DNA of 64,000 nucleotides from Paenibacillus sp. YN15 (GCF_003285005.1 NZ_QMFA01000016.1:255-64254), one strand, 5' to 3'. Shown: positions 1 through 7,921, counted from the first letter of the stretch. Notes: generated from the letters alone by a model not told the origin. Numbers and translations are program-made.

Positions 1-38
1 CGGGCAACCGTGCGTGGGTTCGAATCCCACCCTTTCCG
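1..38 (+). tRNA. tRNA 3' end, probably tRNA-Ser (partial)
   Basis: Only the 3' part lies in the window. The T arm is clear: stem GTGGG (14-18), loop TTCGAAT (19-25) and stem CCCAC (26-30). It is followed by seven acceptor bases CCTTTCC (31-37) and a discriminator G at 38. The bases before the T arm resemble the far side of a long variable arm. A long variable arm with discriminator G fits tRNA-Ser, but the anticodon is outside the window, so the identity is inferred. CCA is not encoded. Confidence 0.75.
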
Positions 39-59
39 TATCATATGTCCCAACGGGAA

Positions 60-92
60 AACTCCTGCATTCATGCTGCAGGAGTTTTTTTG
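60..92 (+). terminator. Rho-independent terminator after the tRNA
   Basis: A perfect 10-bp stem (AACTCCTGCA / TGCAGGAGTT) with a 7-base loop is followed by a run of T. It sits between the tRNA and the convergent YjzC-like gene. A run of A on the other side could also let it serve the minus strand. Confidence 0.85.
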
Positions 93-98
93 TTGCGG

Positions 99-293
99 TT
101 AGTGTGTGACCGCGTGATCCTTTTTGACCCATACCCGGTCGTCGTTGGTGTTTTCGGGGAAATGATCCCCCTTCTTAAGGTAAATATGCTTGGGGTTATT
201 GATGCCCATATGAACCGAATGATCACCGATTTCCATATACTCGCCGTCGTTGGGGGCTTTTTGGCCCACTGTGTAACGGGAACGTTCACCCAT
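99..293 (-). CDS. yjzC: YjzC family small protein
   Basis: A 64-residue hydrophilic protein resembling the YjzC family of Bacillus and Paenibacillus. Family-like features are an N-terminal Y-T-V-G-Q-K-A-P-N segment, a central G-D-H-F-P segment and R-V-W-V-K-K near the end. The family has no established function that I know of. I chose the ATG at 293 rather than the upstream in-frame ATGs because GGAGG lies 8 bases before it, whereas the upstream ATGs overlap that site. The gene stands alone and converges on the tRNA terminator. Confidence 0.8.
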   Translation of the reverse strand: MGERSRYTVGQKAPNDGEYMEIGDHSVHMGINNPKHIYLKKGDHFPENTNDDRVWVKKDHAVTH

Positions 294-459
294 GTCCATC
301 ACCTCCATCAGTAGTATGAACCGCGGGAAGGGGAGTCATGAAAGGGGGAGGCCGGAAATTTTAGGTGAACCGGGCGCATTGACATTTGAATGGAAATCCG
401 GAAGAATGAGTAAAAACGTATGCCGGTTCACCATCATTGATAAGAGGAGAGGGTTTTGT

Positions 460-825
460 ATGAAATTTGTGACCATCGAGCAAAATGGGGAAACCATCGT
501 ACGGGTTGTGCATGAGGGGATATTGATTACAGATGTCCAATCCGCCCTGGATCTAATGGCAACCATCCGTTATGAAACGGGAGCCGACCGGATTGTGTTG
601 GACAAAGCAGCCATTTGCGAGGAGTTTTTTGATCTGAAGACCAGGCTGGCCGGTGAAATTCTGCAGAAGTTCACCAACTACCAGGTGAAGCTGGCCATTG
701 TCGGTGATTTTTCCGTCTACTCCAGCAAAAGCTTGCGGGACTTTATCTATGAGAGCAATCACGGAACAAATGTCTTTTTCCAGCCCACGGATGAAGAGGC
801 GATTGCCAAGTTGGGATTGGTTTAA
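460..825 (+). CDS. DUF4180 domain-containing protein
   Basis: A 121-residue protein that matches the DUF4180 pattern: an N-terminal strand-rich part, a central F-F-D-L-K-T-R-L-A-G-E-I-L-Q-K-F segment (about residues 51-66), and a tail with S-S-K-S-L-R-D-F and F-F-Q-P. The family is widespread in Firmicutes and has no assigned function. The frame stays open to 292, but the ATG at 460 follows GAGGAGAGGG and begins the conserved part. It appears monocistronic. Confidence 0.82.
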   Translation: MKFVTIEQNGETIVRVVHEGILITDVQSALDLMATIRYETGADRIVLDKAAICEEFFDLKTRLAGEILQKFTNYQVKLAIVGDFSVYSSKSLRDFIYESNHGTNVFFQPTDEEAIAKLGLV

Positions 826-924
826 CGGCAAAAGGCTGCCCGCGGGTGAGATGACAGCCCGGTAGGCCGCTGTTGCGGAACTCAGCGACTCTTATGGGGG
901 TGAAAACGGGAGTTTGGAGAATTA

Positions 925-1013
925 ACGGAACTAAGAAACCGTTCCATCCCTGATTCGCCGGAAATAGGGAGGAAATCAGGCCGCGGCGGGGAATAAGGGT
1001 TTCTTAGTTCCGT
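925..1013. repeat. Nested inverted repeat in the intergenic region
   Basis: ACGGAACTAAGAAACC (925-940) and its exact reverse complement (998-1013) form a 16-bp inverted repeat around 57 bases. Inside lies a second pair, CCTGATT (949-955) and AATCAGG (974-980). The whole could fold as a branched hairpin or cruciform. It carries no ORF and no T run. It may be one copy of a dispersed intergenic repeat, but no second copy is in the window. Confidence 0.55.
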
Positions 1014-1023
1014 CAAGGTGAAA

Positions 1024-1046
1024 AAAAGCGGCAAAAGCTGCTTTTA
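1024..1046 (+). terminator. Weak terminator-like hairpin
   Basis: AAAAGCGGC and GCTGCTTTT form a 9-bp stem with one G-U pair and a 4-base AAAA loop; the final T bases belong to the stem itself. It could end transcripts from the DUF4180 side. Confidence 0.4.
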
Positions 1047-1178
1047 AGAGTCGCACAGTTCCGCTGCGCTCTTCCGGGTGCAGAGAGAAGGGTAAGCGCA
1101 GGCAGACCATTTTCCGGTGAGGAGACGGGTGGGGCTGCAGATCCGGTCAGCACACGGTGGCCCACCACAACGCAAAAA

Positions 1179-1210
1179 AACCTGACGGTGATTTTTCGTC
1201 AGGTTTTTCT
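1179..1210 (+). terminator. Rho-independent terminator upstream of the GntR operon
   Basis: AACCTGACG (1179-1187) pairs exactly with CGTCAGGTT (1197-1205), followed by TTTTCT. An A run precedes the stem, so it may work in both directions. It insulates the GntR promoter at 1238 from upstream reading. Confidence 0.8.
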
Positions 1211-1237
1211 CATTGCAAACAGGGGGCAAATTATAAA

Positions 1238-1266
1238 TTGACAATGCCCCAGCCAGCCAATAAAAT
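1238..1266 (+). promoter_or_regulatory. Sigma-A promoter of the GntR/apiose-type operon
   Basis: TTGACA (1238-1243), a 17-base spacer and TAAAAT (1261-1266) make a near-consensus vegetative promoter. The predicted start site near 1273 lies inside the palindrome that follows. Confidence 0.8.
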
Positions 1267-1270
1267 AAGA

Positions 1271-1296
1271 TTAAACATCAAACGTCTGATGTTTAA
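1271..1296. promoter_or_regulatory. Candidate autoregulatory operator of the GntR regulator
   Basis: TTAAACATCA (1271-1280) and TGATGTTTAA (1287-1296) are exact reverse complements around AACGTC, a 26-bp palindrome with one mismatched pair. It begins 5 bases after the -10 box and covers the expected start site, the usual place for a repressor. Its spacing from the GntR gene suggests that protein binds here. It does not match the classic FadR-type TGGT-N3-ACCA motif. Confidence 0.7.
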
Positions 1297-1308
1297 GGGG
1301 GTGACAGT

Positions 1309-2046
1309 TTGGATAAGAACACCGCTTTGTTTACTTCAAAGAGAGACTCCAATTCCGCAGTGGATCATATGCTTGACAGCTTCCGAAAGCAATTAATTGC
1401 CCGCAAGCTAAGGCCCGGCGATCTTGTTCCCAGCGAAAGCGTGCTGGCGGAGAGCCTGGGAATCAGCCGCGGCTCCGTGCGGGAAGGCATGAAAATTCTA
1501 TCCGCCTTCGGTATCGTGGATATCCGGCGGGGCGACGGGACCTACATCTCCTCCAATATCGGCGATTCCCTGCTGGACCCTTTTTTATTAAGTCTGATGA
1601 TGACAGACCATCAGGCCCGGGAGATGGTGGAGCTTCGCGAGATGATTGAGCTGACCGTTTGCCGTCTGGCCGTTAAACATGCTTCCCCCGAGGATCTGGA
1701 AGCCCTTCGTGAAGCGTTGAAGCGTATGGAAACCGGAGCCGGCTCCGGCGGCAGCCTGGAGGAGTGGCTAAAGCTTGATCTGAACTTCCATCATGCTCTA
1801 GGCAAGGCCACAGGGAACCGGCTTGTGGAAAATCTGTACCGTTTTGTCCTCCGTTATTTTGAACCGGCCATCGAAAGCACCTATGGGCGGGAAAGCAACA
1901 TTACATTCGCCCTGGAGATTCACCGCCGGATCGCTGCCGCCGTCGAAAGCAGGGATGAGTCCGCCGCGGTAGCAGCCGCCCTCGCTTCCGTAAGGGAATG
2001 GGAAGCGGTTTATCTGGCTCAGATGAAAAAGAAGGAAGAGGGATAG
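1309..2046 (+). CDS. FadR-type GntR transcriptional regulator
   Basis: A 245-residue regulator. Residues about 20-85 form a winged helix of the GntR family, including P-S-E-S-V-L-A-E-S-L-G-I-S-R-G-S-V-R-E. Residues about 95-235 are an all-helical FCD effector domain with R-E-M-I-E, a D-L-N-F-H-H segment and a late E-I-H-R-R-I; such aspartate and histidine residues bind a metal in many relatives. The start is TTG at 1309, preceded by AAGGGGGTG. It is the first gene of a six-gene run and has a palindrome over its promoter, so it is probably an autoregulator and local repressor released by a sugar acid or a pathway intermediate. The effector is unknown. Confidence 0.88.
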   Translation: MDKNTALFTSKRDSNSAVDHMLDSFRKQLIARKLRPGDLVPSESVLAESLGISRGSVREGMKILSAFGIVDIRRGDGTYISSNIGDSLLDPFLLSLMMTDHQAREMVELREMIELTVCRLAVKHASPEDLEALREALKRMETGAGSGGSLEEWLKLDLNFHHALGKATGNRLVENLYRFVLRYFEPAIESTYGRESNITFALEIHRRIAAAVESRDESAAVAAALASVREWEAVYLAQMKKKEEG

Positions 2047-2049
2047 AGG

Positions 2050-2808
2050 ATGATTATTGATGTCCATGCCCATCTGGGCCATGATGTGGTGTTTGATGAG
2101 GAAGCAACGGAAGAGGAGCTTGTGGCTGCCCAGAGGGAATACGGAGTCGCCGCTTCCATCGTTCAGCCCTTTGTGGGGCGTCCTTATCTGTCGGATACCG
2201 TGAATATCCACGATAGAATCCACCGGCTGTGCCTGGCTCATCCAGGCCACTTCTTCGGCATGGCGTCCATTAATCCTCATTTCAGGCCGGAGGATTATGA
2301 GAAGGAGGCTACCCGCTGCGTGAAGGAGCTGGGTTTTGTGGGCTTTAAAATCACCCCCATCGCCCACGCGGCCAATCCTTGCTCCCAAGATGGGCTCCAT
2401 GTATTTGAAACCGCAACGGCCCTTAATACTCCGGTGATGGTTCATACCGGAAACGGCACCCCTTTTTCTGATCCGATCATGGTTCTGGAGGCGGCGCAAA
2501 CCTTCCGGCAAATTCCTATTGTTCTGGCCCATGCCGGTACGGATTTGCTGTTTGCCCAGGCTCTGCACCTGGCCCGCAGCTTTGACCATGTTTATCTTGA
2601 TACCAGCTGGCTGAGCATTCTGAACGTCAGAAAGGCGCTGAAGTCCATCGGTCCGGGCAAAATGATGTTTGCTTCGGATCATGCCGTCAATATTCCTGTG
2701 GAATTGGCGAAATATCGTACCCTTCTGGAGGAGGGCCCGGAGCTTGAGCGTGTCCTTGGAGGAACCGCCCGGGAAGTCTTCGGAATTCATCCGGAGGTGA
2801 GAAGCTGA
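2050..2808 (+). CDS. Amidohydrolase_2 family metal-dependent hydrolase (possible lactonase)
   Basis: A 252-residue TIM-barrel hydrolase of the amidohydrolase_2 group (COG2159-like). Metal and catalytic residues are visible: H-A-H at the end of strand 1 (D-V-H-A-H, residues 4-8), H in V-M-V-H-T-G-N-G, H in V-L-A-H-A-G, and D in F-A-S-D-H near the C terminus. This group includes lactonases and decarboxylases. Here it sits between a GntR regulator and a sugar dehydrogenase whose product would be a lactone, so opening that lactone is a reasonable guess, not shown. The gene starts 4 bases after the regulator and its stop overlaps the next start by one base. Confidence 0.82.
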   Translation: MIIDVHAHLGHDVVFDEEATEEELVAAQREYGVAASIVQPFVGRPYLSDTVNIHDRIHRLCLAHPGHFFGMASINPHFRPEDYEKEATRCVKELGFVGFKITPIAHAANPCSQDGLHVFETATALNTPVMVHTGNGTPFSDPIMVLEAAQTFRQIPIVLAHAGTDLLFAQALHLARSFDHVYLDTSWLSILNVRKALKSIGPGKMMFASDHAVNIPVELAKYRTLLEEGPELERVLGGTAREVFGIHPEVRS

Positions 2809-3824
2809 TGAAAATCGCTGTTTTTGGAACCGGTTACTGGGCGCAGTTTCAAATCGCCGCCTGGCAAAGCATTGGGGAGGAGGTCGTTGCCGTCTGGAAC
2901 CGCTCAAGAGATAAAGCGGAGGACACAGCCGCCAGATTTAACATTCCCTTTGTCGGGCAAACCCCGGATGAGGTTTTTGAATCCGCCGATTTCGATGTGG
3001 CGGACATCATTACCGATGCAGCCATCCATGAGGAGTTGGTGCATCTGGCCACCCGCTACCGCAAGCCCGTGATTAGCCAGAAGCCCATGGCGCTCACAAG
3101 CCAGGCCTGCGACCGTATGGTTCAGGCTGCGGAGGCTGCCGGGATATGGTTTGCCGTACATGAGAATTTTCGCTATCAGCCCCCCCTTCAAAGACTGAAG
3201 GAGCTTCTGGACGAAGGCTGCATCGGCCGTCCTATCCGGGCTCAGCTTCAGCTGAAGTCGCCGGACCGGGCCATCATGGATAAGCAGCCCGCGCTCAAAA
3301 CCATGGACCACATGGCGCTGATGGATATGGGACCGCATATCTTCGACGTGGCCAGATACCTTTTTGGCGAAGCGGAAACCATCTATACGCGCACCAAGGC
3401 CGCCTATGCGGACATCGGCGCGGCGGATACGGCTTTGTCCCTGCTGTCCATGAAGAGCGGTCTCCTGCTCTCCTGTGATCTGGTGCATGAATTTCATCAT
3501 AAAGCATTCATAGAGGGGGAAGCCGGCTCGCTCCTGCTTGACCGTGATAATGTCATCCAGCTTCAGACGGACGGAACCCGTACGGTGGATACCCGAACCT
3601 GGAAAACCCTTGACTACATCCCCTCCGAGGATTGGCTGGTCCATGGAGGCCATGTGTTCAGCGCTATTCCGGCATGTCTTGAGGCCCTTAGAGATGCATT
3701 CCTCGAAGGGCGTCCTGCGGACACCTCGGGCAAGGACAACCGGGAGACCATGCGGCTTGTTTTTGCGGCGGTACGTTCCTGCGAAGAGGGCCGGGCAGTC
3801 AGACTGGACGAAAGTGGGATTTAA
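2808..3824 (+). CDS. Gfo/Idh/MocA family NAD(P)-dependent sugar dehydrogenase
   Basis: A 338-residue oxidoreductase. The N-terminal Rossmann fold begins K-I-A-V-F-G-T-G-Y-W-A. The family's conserved lysine lies in I-S-Q-K-P-M-A (about residues 89-95), and the second domain carries the H-E-N-F-R-Y-Q-P and D-M-G-P-H-I-F-D segments expected to bind sugar. The family oxidises sugar hydroxyls, often giving lactones. D-apiose dehydrogenase (ApsD) belongs, to my memory, to this family, and the neighbouring GH140 and ApnO-like genes make apiose a good candidate substrate. The ATG overlaps the preceding stop and has GGAGGTG upstream. Confidence 0.85.
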   Translation: MKIAVFGTGYWAQFQIAAWQSIGEEVVAVWNRSRDKAEDTAARFNIPFVGQTPDEVFESADFDVADIITDAAIHEELVHLATRYRKPVISQKPMALTSQACDRMVQAAEAAGIWFAVHENFRYQPPLQRLKELLDEGCIGRPIRAQLQLKSPDRAIMDKQPALKTMDHMALMDMGPHIFDVARYLFGEAETIYTRTKAAYADIGAADTALSLLSMKSGLLLSCDLVHEFHHKAFIEGEAGSLLLDRDNVIQLQTDGTRTVDTRTWKTLDYIPSEDWLVHGGHVFSAIPACLEALRDAFLEGRPADTSGKDNRETMRLVFAAVRSCEEGRAVRLDESGI

Positions 3825-3850
3825 ATATTCCGGATAAAGGACTGATTACC

Positions 3851-4690
3851 ATGTTAAAGGATAAGCTGATTGCTTTGGTTGGCGCCGGCGGCAAAATGGG
3901 GAGAAGGATTTCTCCCAATCTCCAAAAATTCGGCTACAGCTTTGTAGGCTGCGAAAAGGATGAGGAAGGACTTAAAGCACTGGAGGCCAGCGGAATTGCC
4001 GCCCTCAAGACGGAGGAAGCTGTCGCCAAGGCCGACTTCATTATTTTTTCCGTACCTGACGCCGCCCTTCCCGGGCTTTCCGAAAGTCTTGTTCCCCTGA
4101 TGAAGCCGGGAGCCATAGCCATTACACTGGACCCTGCCGCCGCCAGAGCGGGCAAGCTGGTTACACGGGAGGACTGCACCTTCATCGTTACCCATCCCTG
4201 CCATCCCCCATTGTTCGGCGAGCAGAATACAGCGGAGGAAAAAGCCGATCTCTTCGGCGGCGCGGCAGCCAAGCAGGATATCGTCATCGCTCTTATGCAG
4301 GGCAGCGAAGAGGATCTGGCCCAAGCCGAAATCCTCTGCCGGCATATGTTCAACCCCGTAGTCGACTGCTTCCGGATCACCGTGGAACAAATGGCCATTC
4401 TCGAACCCGCTGCGGCGGAAGTGGTGGTGGCTCTATGCGCGACGATCATGAAGGAGGCGATTGACGAAGCCATCCGGCAGGGGGTACCCGAACAGGCGGC
4501 CCGCTCTTTTCTCCTGGGACATATTCAGATTCCGCTGGCAATTGTTCTGAAAAGCAGCAATCCATTTTCCGATGCCGCCAAAATTGCCGTGGAGTATGGA
4601 AGAAAGCATGTGCTCCGCGACGACTGGAAATCCGTTTTCCAGCCGGAGAAGATCGAAGAAGTGCTGGCGGAGATGCTGCATCTGAAATAG
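3851..4690 (+). CDS. Phosphogluconate dehydrogenase C-terminal domain protein, ApnO (D-apionate oxidoisomerase)-like
   Basis: A 279-residue NAD-binding protein. A Rossmann motif, V-G-A-G-G-K-M-G-R-R, lies at residues about 10-19. A catalytic-looking H-P-C-H-P-P-L-F-G segment is near residue 115, and a helical C-terminal domain matches the PGDH_C type. This combination is the one found in D-apionate oxidoisomerase, which oxidises D-apionate and moves a hydroxymethyl group to give 3-oxo-isoapionate. It lies between the sugar dehydrogenase and the GH140 gene on the same strand, which supports that role. Other beta-hydroxyacid dehydrogenase activities remain possible. Confidence 0.72.
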   Translation: MLKDKLIALVGAGGKMGRRISPNLQKFGYSFVGCEKDEEGLKALEASGIAALKTEEAVAKADFIIFSVPDAALPGLSESLVPLMKPGAIAITLDPAAARAGKLVTREDCTFIVTHPCHPPLFGEQNTAEEKADLFGGAAAKQDIVIALMQGSEEDLAQAEILCRHMFNPVVDCFRITVEQMAILEPAAAEVVVALCATIMKEAIDEAIRQGVPEQAARSFLLGHIQIPLAIVLKSSNPFSDAAKIAVEYGRKHVLRDDWKSVFQPEKIEEVLAEMLHLK

Positions 4691-4721
4691 CATGCCAGAA
4701 ATATAAGGGAGCGTGCAGGAT

Positions 4722-6011
4722 ATGAAGAAATTAATGGTTCACTCGGGAAAAAGATATCTGGCAACGGCGGAGGGCGAGCCCTTCTTCTATCTCGGAGACA
4801 CCGCCTGGGAGATTTTTCACAAGCTCAGCCGCAGGGAAGCCGAGTATTTCCTGTCGGTACGCCAGAAGCAGGGTTTCAACGTCATCCAGGCCGTGGCCCT
4901 GGCGGAGCGTGACGGACTGGCCTCGCCCAATGCCTATGGAAGGCATCCTCTTTTAAAAAAAGGAGACGTCTATGATCCCGCAAGTCCCGATACGGCAGGC
5001 GAGTACAGCTATTGGGATCATGTGGACTACATCATTCAGACAGCCGCAGAAAAGGACCTGTTCATCGCCCTGCTTCCCACTTGGGGAGATAAATACAATA
5101 AAGCCCATGGGATTGGGCCTGAAATCTTTACCCCTGAGAATGCAAGACAATACGGCAAATGGCTCGGAAACCGCTACAAGGACTACTGGAACATTATCTG
5201 GATGATGGGCGGAGACAGGAAGCTTATTACCGATCTGCACAGCGCCATTATTGACGAGATGGCTGCTGGCATCAAGGAGGGAGACGGCGGCAACCACCTG
5301 GTCACCTTCCATCCCGACGGACACGCCTCCTCGACATTCTATGTAAAAGACAAGGATTATATTGATTTTCACACCATCCAGTCGGGGCATCATTTTGTCT
5401 CCTACGAAAGCTGGGAGCTCATCCGCCGGACAAGAGAAGCGGAAGAAAAGCCCTTTATGGACGCCGAGCCGCGCTACGAGGATCATCCCGCCTGCTTTGA
5501 CCGTTCCCTGGGCTTTTACTGGGACGAGGCGGATGTGCGCCAGAACACGTACTGGAACCTGATGGAAGGGGTATGCGGGAACACCTACGGCAATCATTCC
5601 GTGTGGTACTTCAATACGGAGGTATCCACTTACTGGCCCTACCGCTGGGAGGAGGTCATGGAGCATCCCGGCGCTTATCAGGCCCGTATTGCCATGGATC
5701 TTCGCTTGAGCCGCCCCTATTTTGAATTTAGGGCCGCTCAGGAGCTTGTTCAGGATGATCCGGCGGTTATGGCCCACCAAGCCGCGGGGAGAGGCGAGAG
5801 CTACGCTTACTTCTACAGTCCACTCGGGCTTCCTATAAGAGCTTATCTGGACAAATTGGGCGGTTCGATCCTCAAGGCCTCCTGGTTTGATCCCAGAACC
5901 GGCAAAGAAGAAGCTTTCGCTATCCTACCGCCAAAGGAAACCCTGTTTGTTCCGCCTTCCTCGGGCAAGGGACAGGATTGGGTCCTGATTGTCGATGTGG
6001 TGGTGCAATGA
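4722..6011 (+). CDS. GH140-type apiosidase-like glycoside hydrolase (DUF4038)
   Basis: A 429-residue protein. Residues about 5-330 form a TIM-barrel domain of the apiosidase-like (DUF4038) family, and the last 90 or so resemble the small beta domain that follows it in these enzymes. Likely catalytic residues are Asp165 in W-M-M-G-G-D-R and Glu249 in F-M-D-A-E-P-R. Characterised GH140 members remove D-apiose from rhamnogalacturonan II. There is no signal peptide, so it would act in the cytoplasm on imported oligosaccharides. I chose ATG at 4722 over GTG at 4713 because AAGGGAG touches the GTG. The last four bases overlap the next gene. Confidence 0.82.
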   Translation: MKKLMVHSGKRYLATAEGEPFFYLGDTAWEIFHKLSRREAEYFLSVRQKQGFNVIQAVALAERDGLASPNAYGRHPLLKKGDVYDPASPDTAGEYSYWDHVDYIIQTAAEKDLFIALLPTWGDKYNKAHGIGPEIFTPENARQYGKWLGNRYKDYWNIIWMMGGDRKLITDLHSAIIDEMAAGIKEGDGGNHLVTFHPDGHASSTFYVKDKDYIDFHTIQSGHHFVSYESWELIRRTREAEEKPFMDAEPRYEDHPACFDRSLGFYWDEADVRQNTYWNLMEGVCGNTYGNHSVWYFNTEVSTYWPYRWEEVMEHPGAYQARIAMDLRLSRPYFEFRAAQELVQDDPAVMAHQAAGRGESYAYFYSPLGLPIRAYLDKLGGSILKASWFDPRTGKEEAFAILPPKETLFVPPSSGKGQDWVLIVDVVVQ

Positions 6012-6847
6012 GTGATTTCCGGGTTGGCGTATCCTCCTGGACCTTCGCCTGGGCGCTGGGAGTTGCGGGCTACGAGCCAGTGCCGCATCCCCTGACCGTC
6101 TTTGATTTGGTGGATAAGGCCGCGGAGCTTGGAGCCGGGGTGCTCCAGATTGCCGATAATCTGCCGCTTTCCGCCCTCTCTCCCGGAGAGCTGGATCTTC
6201 TTGGCCAACGCGCTTTGGAGAAGGGGCTGGCCCTGGAGGTGGGGACCCGTGGCCTCGATCCCGACAACCTGTTTCGTTATCTTGAGATTGCCCAGCGGCT
6301 TGGAGCAAAGCTGGTTCGCACCCTGCCTCACAACGGGCGGGACAGGCCGGACATGAAAGAGGCCGGGAGACGTCTCGGCGCTGTTCTGCCTGCTTTTGAA
6401 AAGGCAGGGGTGGTGCTTGGCGTGGAGAACCATGATTTCTATCCGGCCGTCTGGGTCCGTGACCTGGTGCAGTTGTTTCCCGATAGCGCTCTGGGGGTTT
6501 GTCTGGACCCGGTGAACAATCTGGGCCAGGGCGAAGGGGAAGGCGAGGTTATGGCCCAGTTGGCGCCCCTGGCTGTTAATTTCCACTGCAAGGATTACAT
6601 CATCCGGCGCAAACCCTCCATGCTGGGCTTCGACGTGGAGGGAGCTCCCCTTGGACAGGGTATGCTGAACCTGGACAGGGCCCGGGCTCTTTTGCCGGCA
6701 GGGCTGTCATGGGTGATTGAGCTTTGGACTCCCTGGCAGGGAAATATCGCTGCCACCCTTTCCCTTGAAAGTCTCTGGGCCGCGGAAAGTGTGAGGATGC
6801 TCCATCTGCGCCTCGGCGGCCGTAAAAGCTTGAAGGACAGCAGCTAA
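6008..6847 (+). CDS. Sugar phosphate isomerase/epimerase-type TIM-barrel protein
   Basis: A 279-residue xylose isomerase-like TIM barrel (AP_endonuc_2 family). Typical metal-site residues are present: E in L-G-V-E-N-H-D, D in C-L-D-P-V-N-N, H in V-N-F-H-C-K-D and E in W-V-I-E-L-W. These proteins isomerise, epimerise or decarboxylate keto-sugars. As the last gene of the run, its product could process the 3-oxo acid made by the ApnO-like enzyme, a step that needs a 3-oxo-isoapionate decarboxylase (OiaC) in known apiose pathways; this is inference. The start overlaps the GH140 stop (ATGA). No clear terminator follows. Confidence 0.75.
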   Translation: MSDFRVGVSSWTFAWALGVAGYEPVPHPLTVFDLVDKAAELGAGVLQIADNLPLSALSPGELDLLGQRALEKGLALEVGTRGLDPDNLFRYLEIAQRLGAKLVRTLPHNGRDRPDMKEAGRRLGAVLPAFEKAGVVLGVENHDFYPAVWVRDLVQLFPDSALGVCLDPVNNLGQGEGEGEVMAQLAPLAVNFHCKDYIIRRKPSMLGFDVEGAPLGQGMLNLDRARALLPAGLSWVIELWTPWQGNIAATLSLESLWAAESVRMLHLRLGGRKSLKDSS

Positions 6848-6874
6848 GGAAAGCCGTTCTTCGCGGAAATTGGC

Positions 6875-6903
6875 TTGTAATCGAGCGCTTGTTCTGGTAT
6901 AGT
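6875..6903 (+). promoter_or_regulatory. Promoter of rpsF-ssb-rpsR
   Basis: TTGTAA (6875-6880), a 17-base spacer and TATAGT (6898-6903). It lies 119 bases before the rpsF start, leaving an untranslated leader of about 110 bases. Confidence 0.75.
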
Positions 6904-6952
6904 GTTATGGTGCGAGTTTTGATGAGCATTTACGTTTCATCGTTACTCCTTG

Positions 6953-6993
6953 CTCTCCCGGCATGAGACATGCCTCTATTACCCATGGGAGGG
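6953..6993 (+). promoter_or_regulatory. Candidate S6:S18-binding leader of rpsF
   Basis: In the rpsF leader, CTCCC (6955-6959) can pair with GGGAG (6987-6991) around an inner hairpin GGCAT-GAGAC-ATGCC (6960-6974). A CCG triplet falls at the base of the inner hairpin. Many bacteria carry an rpsF leader structure with a CCG motif that binds the S6:S18 complex for feedback control. The fit here was judged by eye. Confidence 0.45.
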
Positions 6994-7021
6994 CCGCATA
7001 GTCCACAAGGAGGTGAACTAC

Positions 7022-7309
7022 ATGCGCAAATATGAAGTGATGTACATTCTGCGCTCCGAGCTGGAGCAAGAAGCGGTTCAAACTGCGGTTGAGAAGTTTG
7101 CAAACATCATTACATCCAACGGCGGCGAAATTACCAAGAGTGATCTGATGGGTAAGCGTCGTCTTGCGTATGAGATCAACAAAATGCGTGACGGATTCTA
7201 CGTCCTGGTCCATTTCAACGCCGAGCCGGCTGTTGTATCTGAACTTGACCGCATTCTGAAGATCTCTGATGAGGTTATCCGTTTCCTCATCGTCAATGAC
7301 GTTGCCTAA
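7022..7309 (+). CDS. rpsF: 30S ribosomal protein S6
   Basis: A 95-residue protein of normal S6 length with the family start M-R-K-Y-E-V-M-Y-I-L-R and the segment G-K-R-R-L-A-Y-E-I-N-K. S6 binds 16S rRNA with S18 in the platform of the small subunit. AAGGAGGTG lies 6 bases before the ATG at 7022. The rpsF-ssb-rpsR order is the standard Firmicute arrangement and lies near the replication origin in many genomes. Confidence 0.98.
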   Translation: MRKYEVMYILRSELEQEAVQTAVEKFANIITSNGGEITKSDLMGKRRLAYEINKMRDGFYVLVHFNAEPAVVSELDRILKISDEVIRFLIVNDVA

Positions 7310-7343
7310 GTTTGCCCGTGGATGATGTTTGGGAGGGATTCGA

Positions 7344-7901
7344 ATGTTGAACCGTGTAATTCTGATCGGCCGTTTAACCCGTGATCCGGAGCTTCGTTAT
7401 ACGCCCCAAGGTGTGGCGGTTACCCAGTTTACGCTGGCCGTGGACCGTCCGTTCTCCAACAACCAGAATGAGCGGGAAGCCGATTTTATTCCGGTGGTAA
7501 CCTGGAGGCAGCTTGCCGAAACCTGTGCCAATTATTTGCGCAAGGGACGGCTGGCGGCAGTGGAAGGGCGCATTCAGGTGCGCAACTACGAGAATAACGA
7601 AGGCCGCAAGGTGTATGTCACCGAGGTGATTGCCGACAATGTCCGGTTCCTGGAATCAGCGAACCGCGGCGAAGGCGGAGGAGCACCCCGGGAGGACTAT
7701 CAGGGCGGCGGCAACAGCGGAAGCGGAGGAAACCGGTCCGGCGGCTATGGCGGTGGAGGCGGCGGCTACAATAACAACAGCGGCGGCAACTACGGCAATA
7801 GCGGCGGAAACAACAACGGAGGAAACCGGGGCAGCAACGCGGACCCATTCTCAGACGACGGAAAGCCGATTGACATTTCCGATGATGATTTGCCATTCTA
7901 A
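7344..7901 (+). CDS. ssb: Single-stranded DNA-binding protein
   Basis: A 185-residue SSB. Residues 1-110 form the OB fold ([20 protein letters not shown]). A long Gly/Asn/Ser-rich linker follows (about 118-165), and the acidic tip ends D-D-L-P-F, which recruits repair and replication partners. The linker is strongly biased to GGC and AAC codons. ATG at 7344 follows GGGAGG and is preferred to the in-frame start at 7329. Confidence 0.98.
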   Translation: MLNRVILIGRLTRDPELRYTPQGVAVTQFTLAVDRPFSNNQNEREADFIPVVTWRQLAETCANYLRKGRLAAVEGRIQVRNYENNEGRKVYVTEVIADNVRFLESANRGEGGGAPREDYQGGGNSGSGGNRSGGYGGGGGGYNNNSGGNYGNSGGNNNGGNRGSNADPFSDDGKPIDISDDDLPF

Positions 7902-7921
7902 CCCGAAAGGAATGAACCAAG

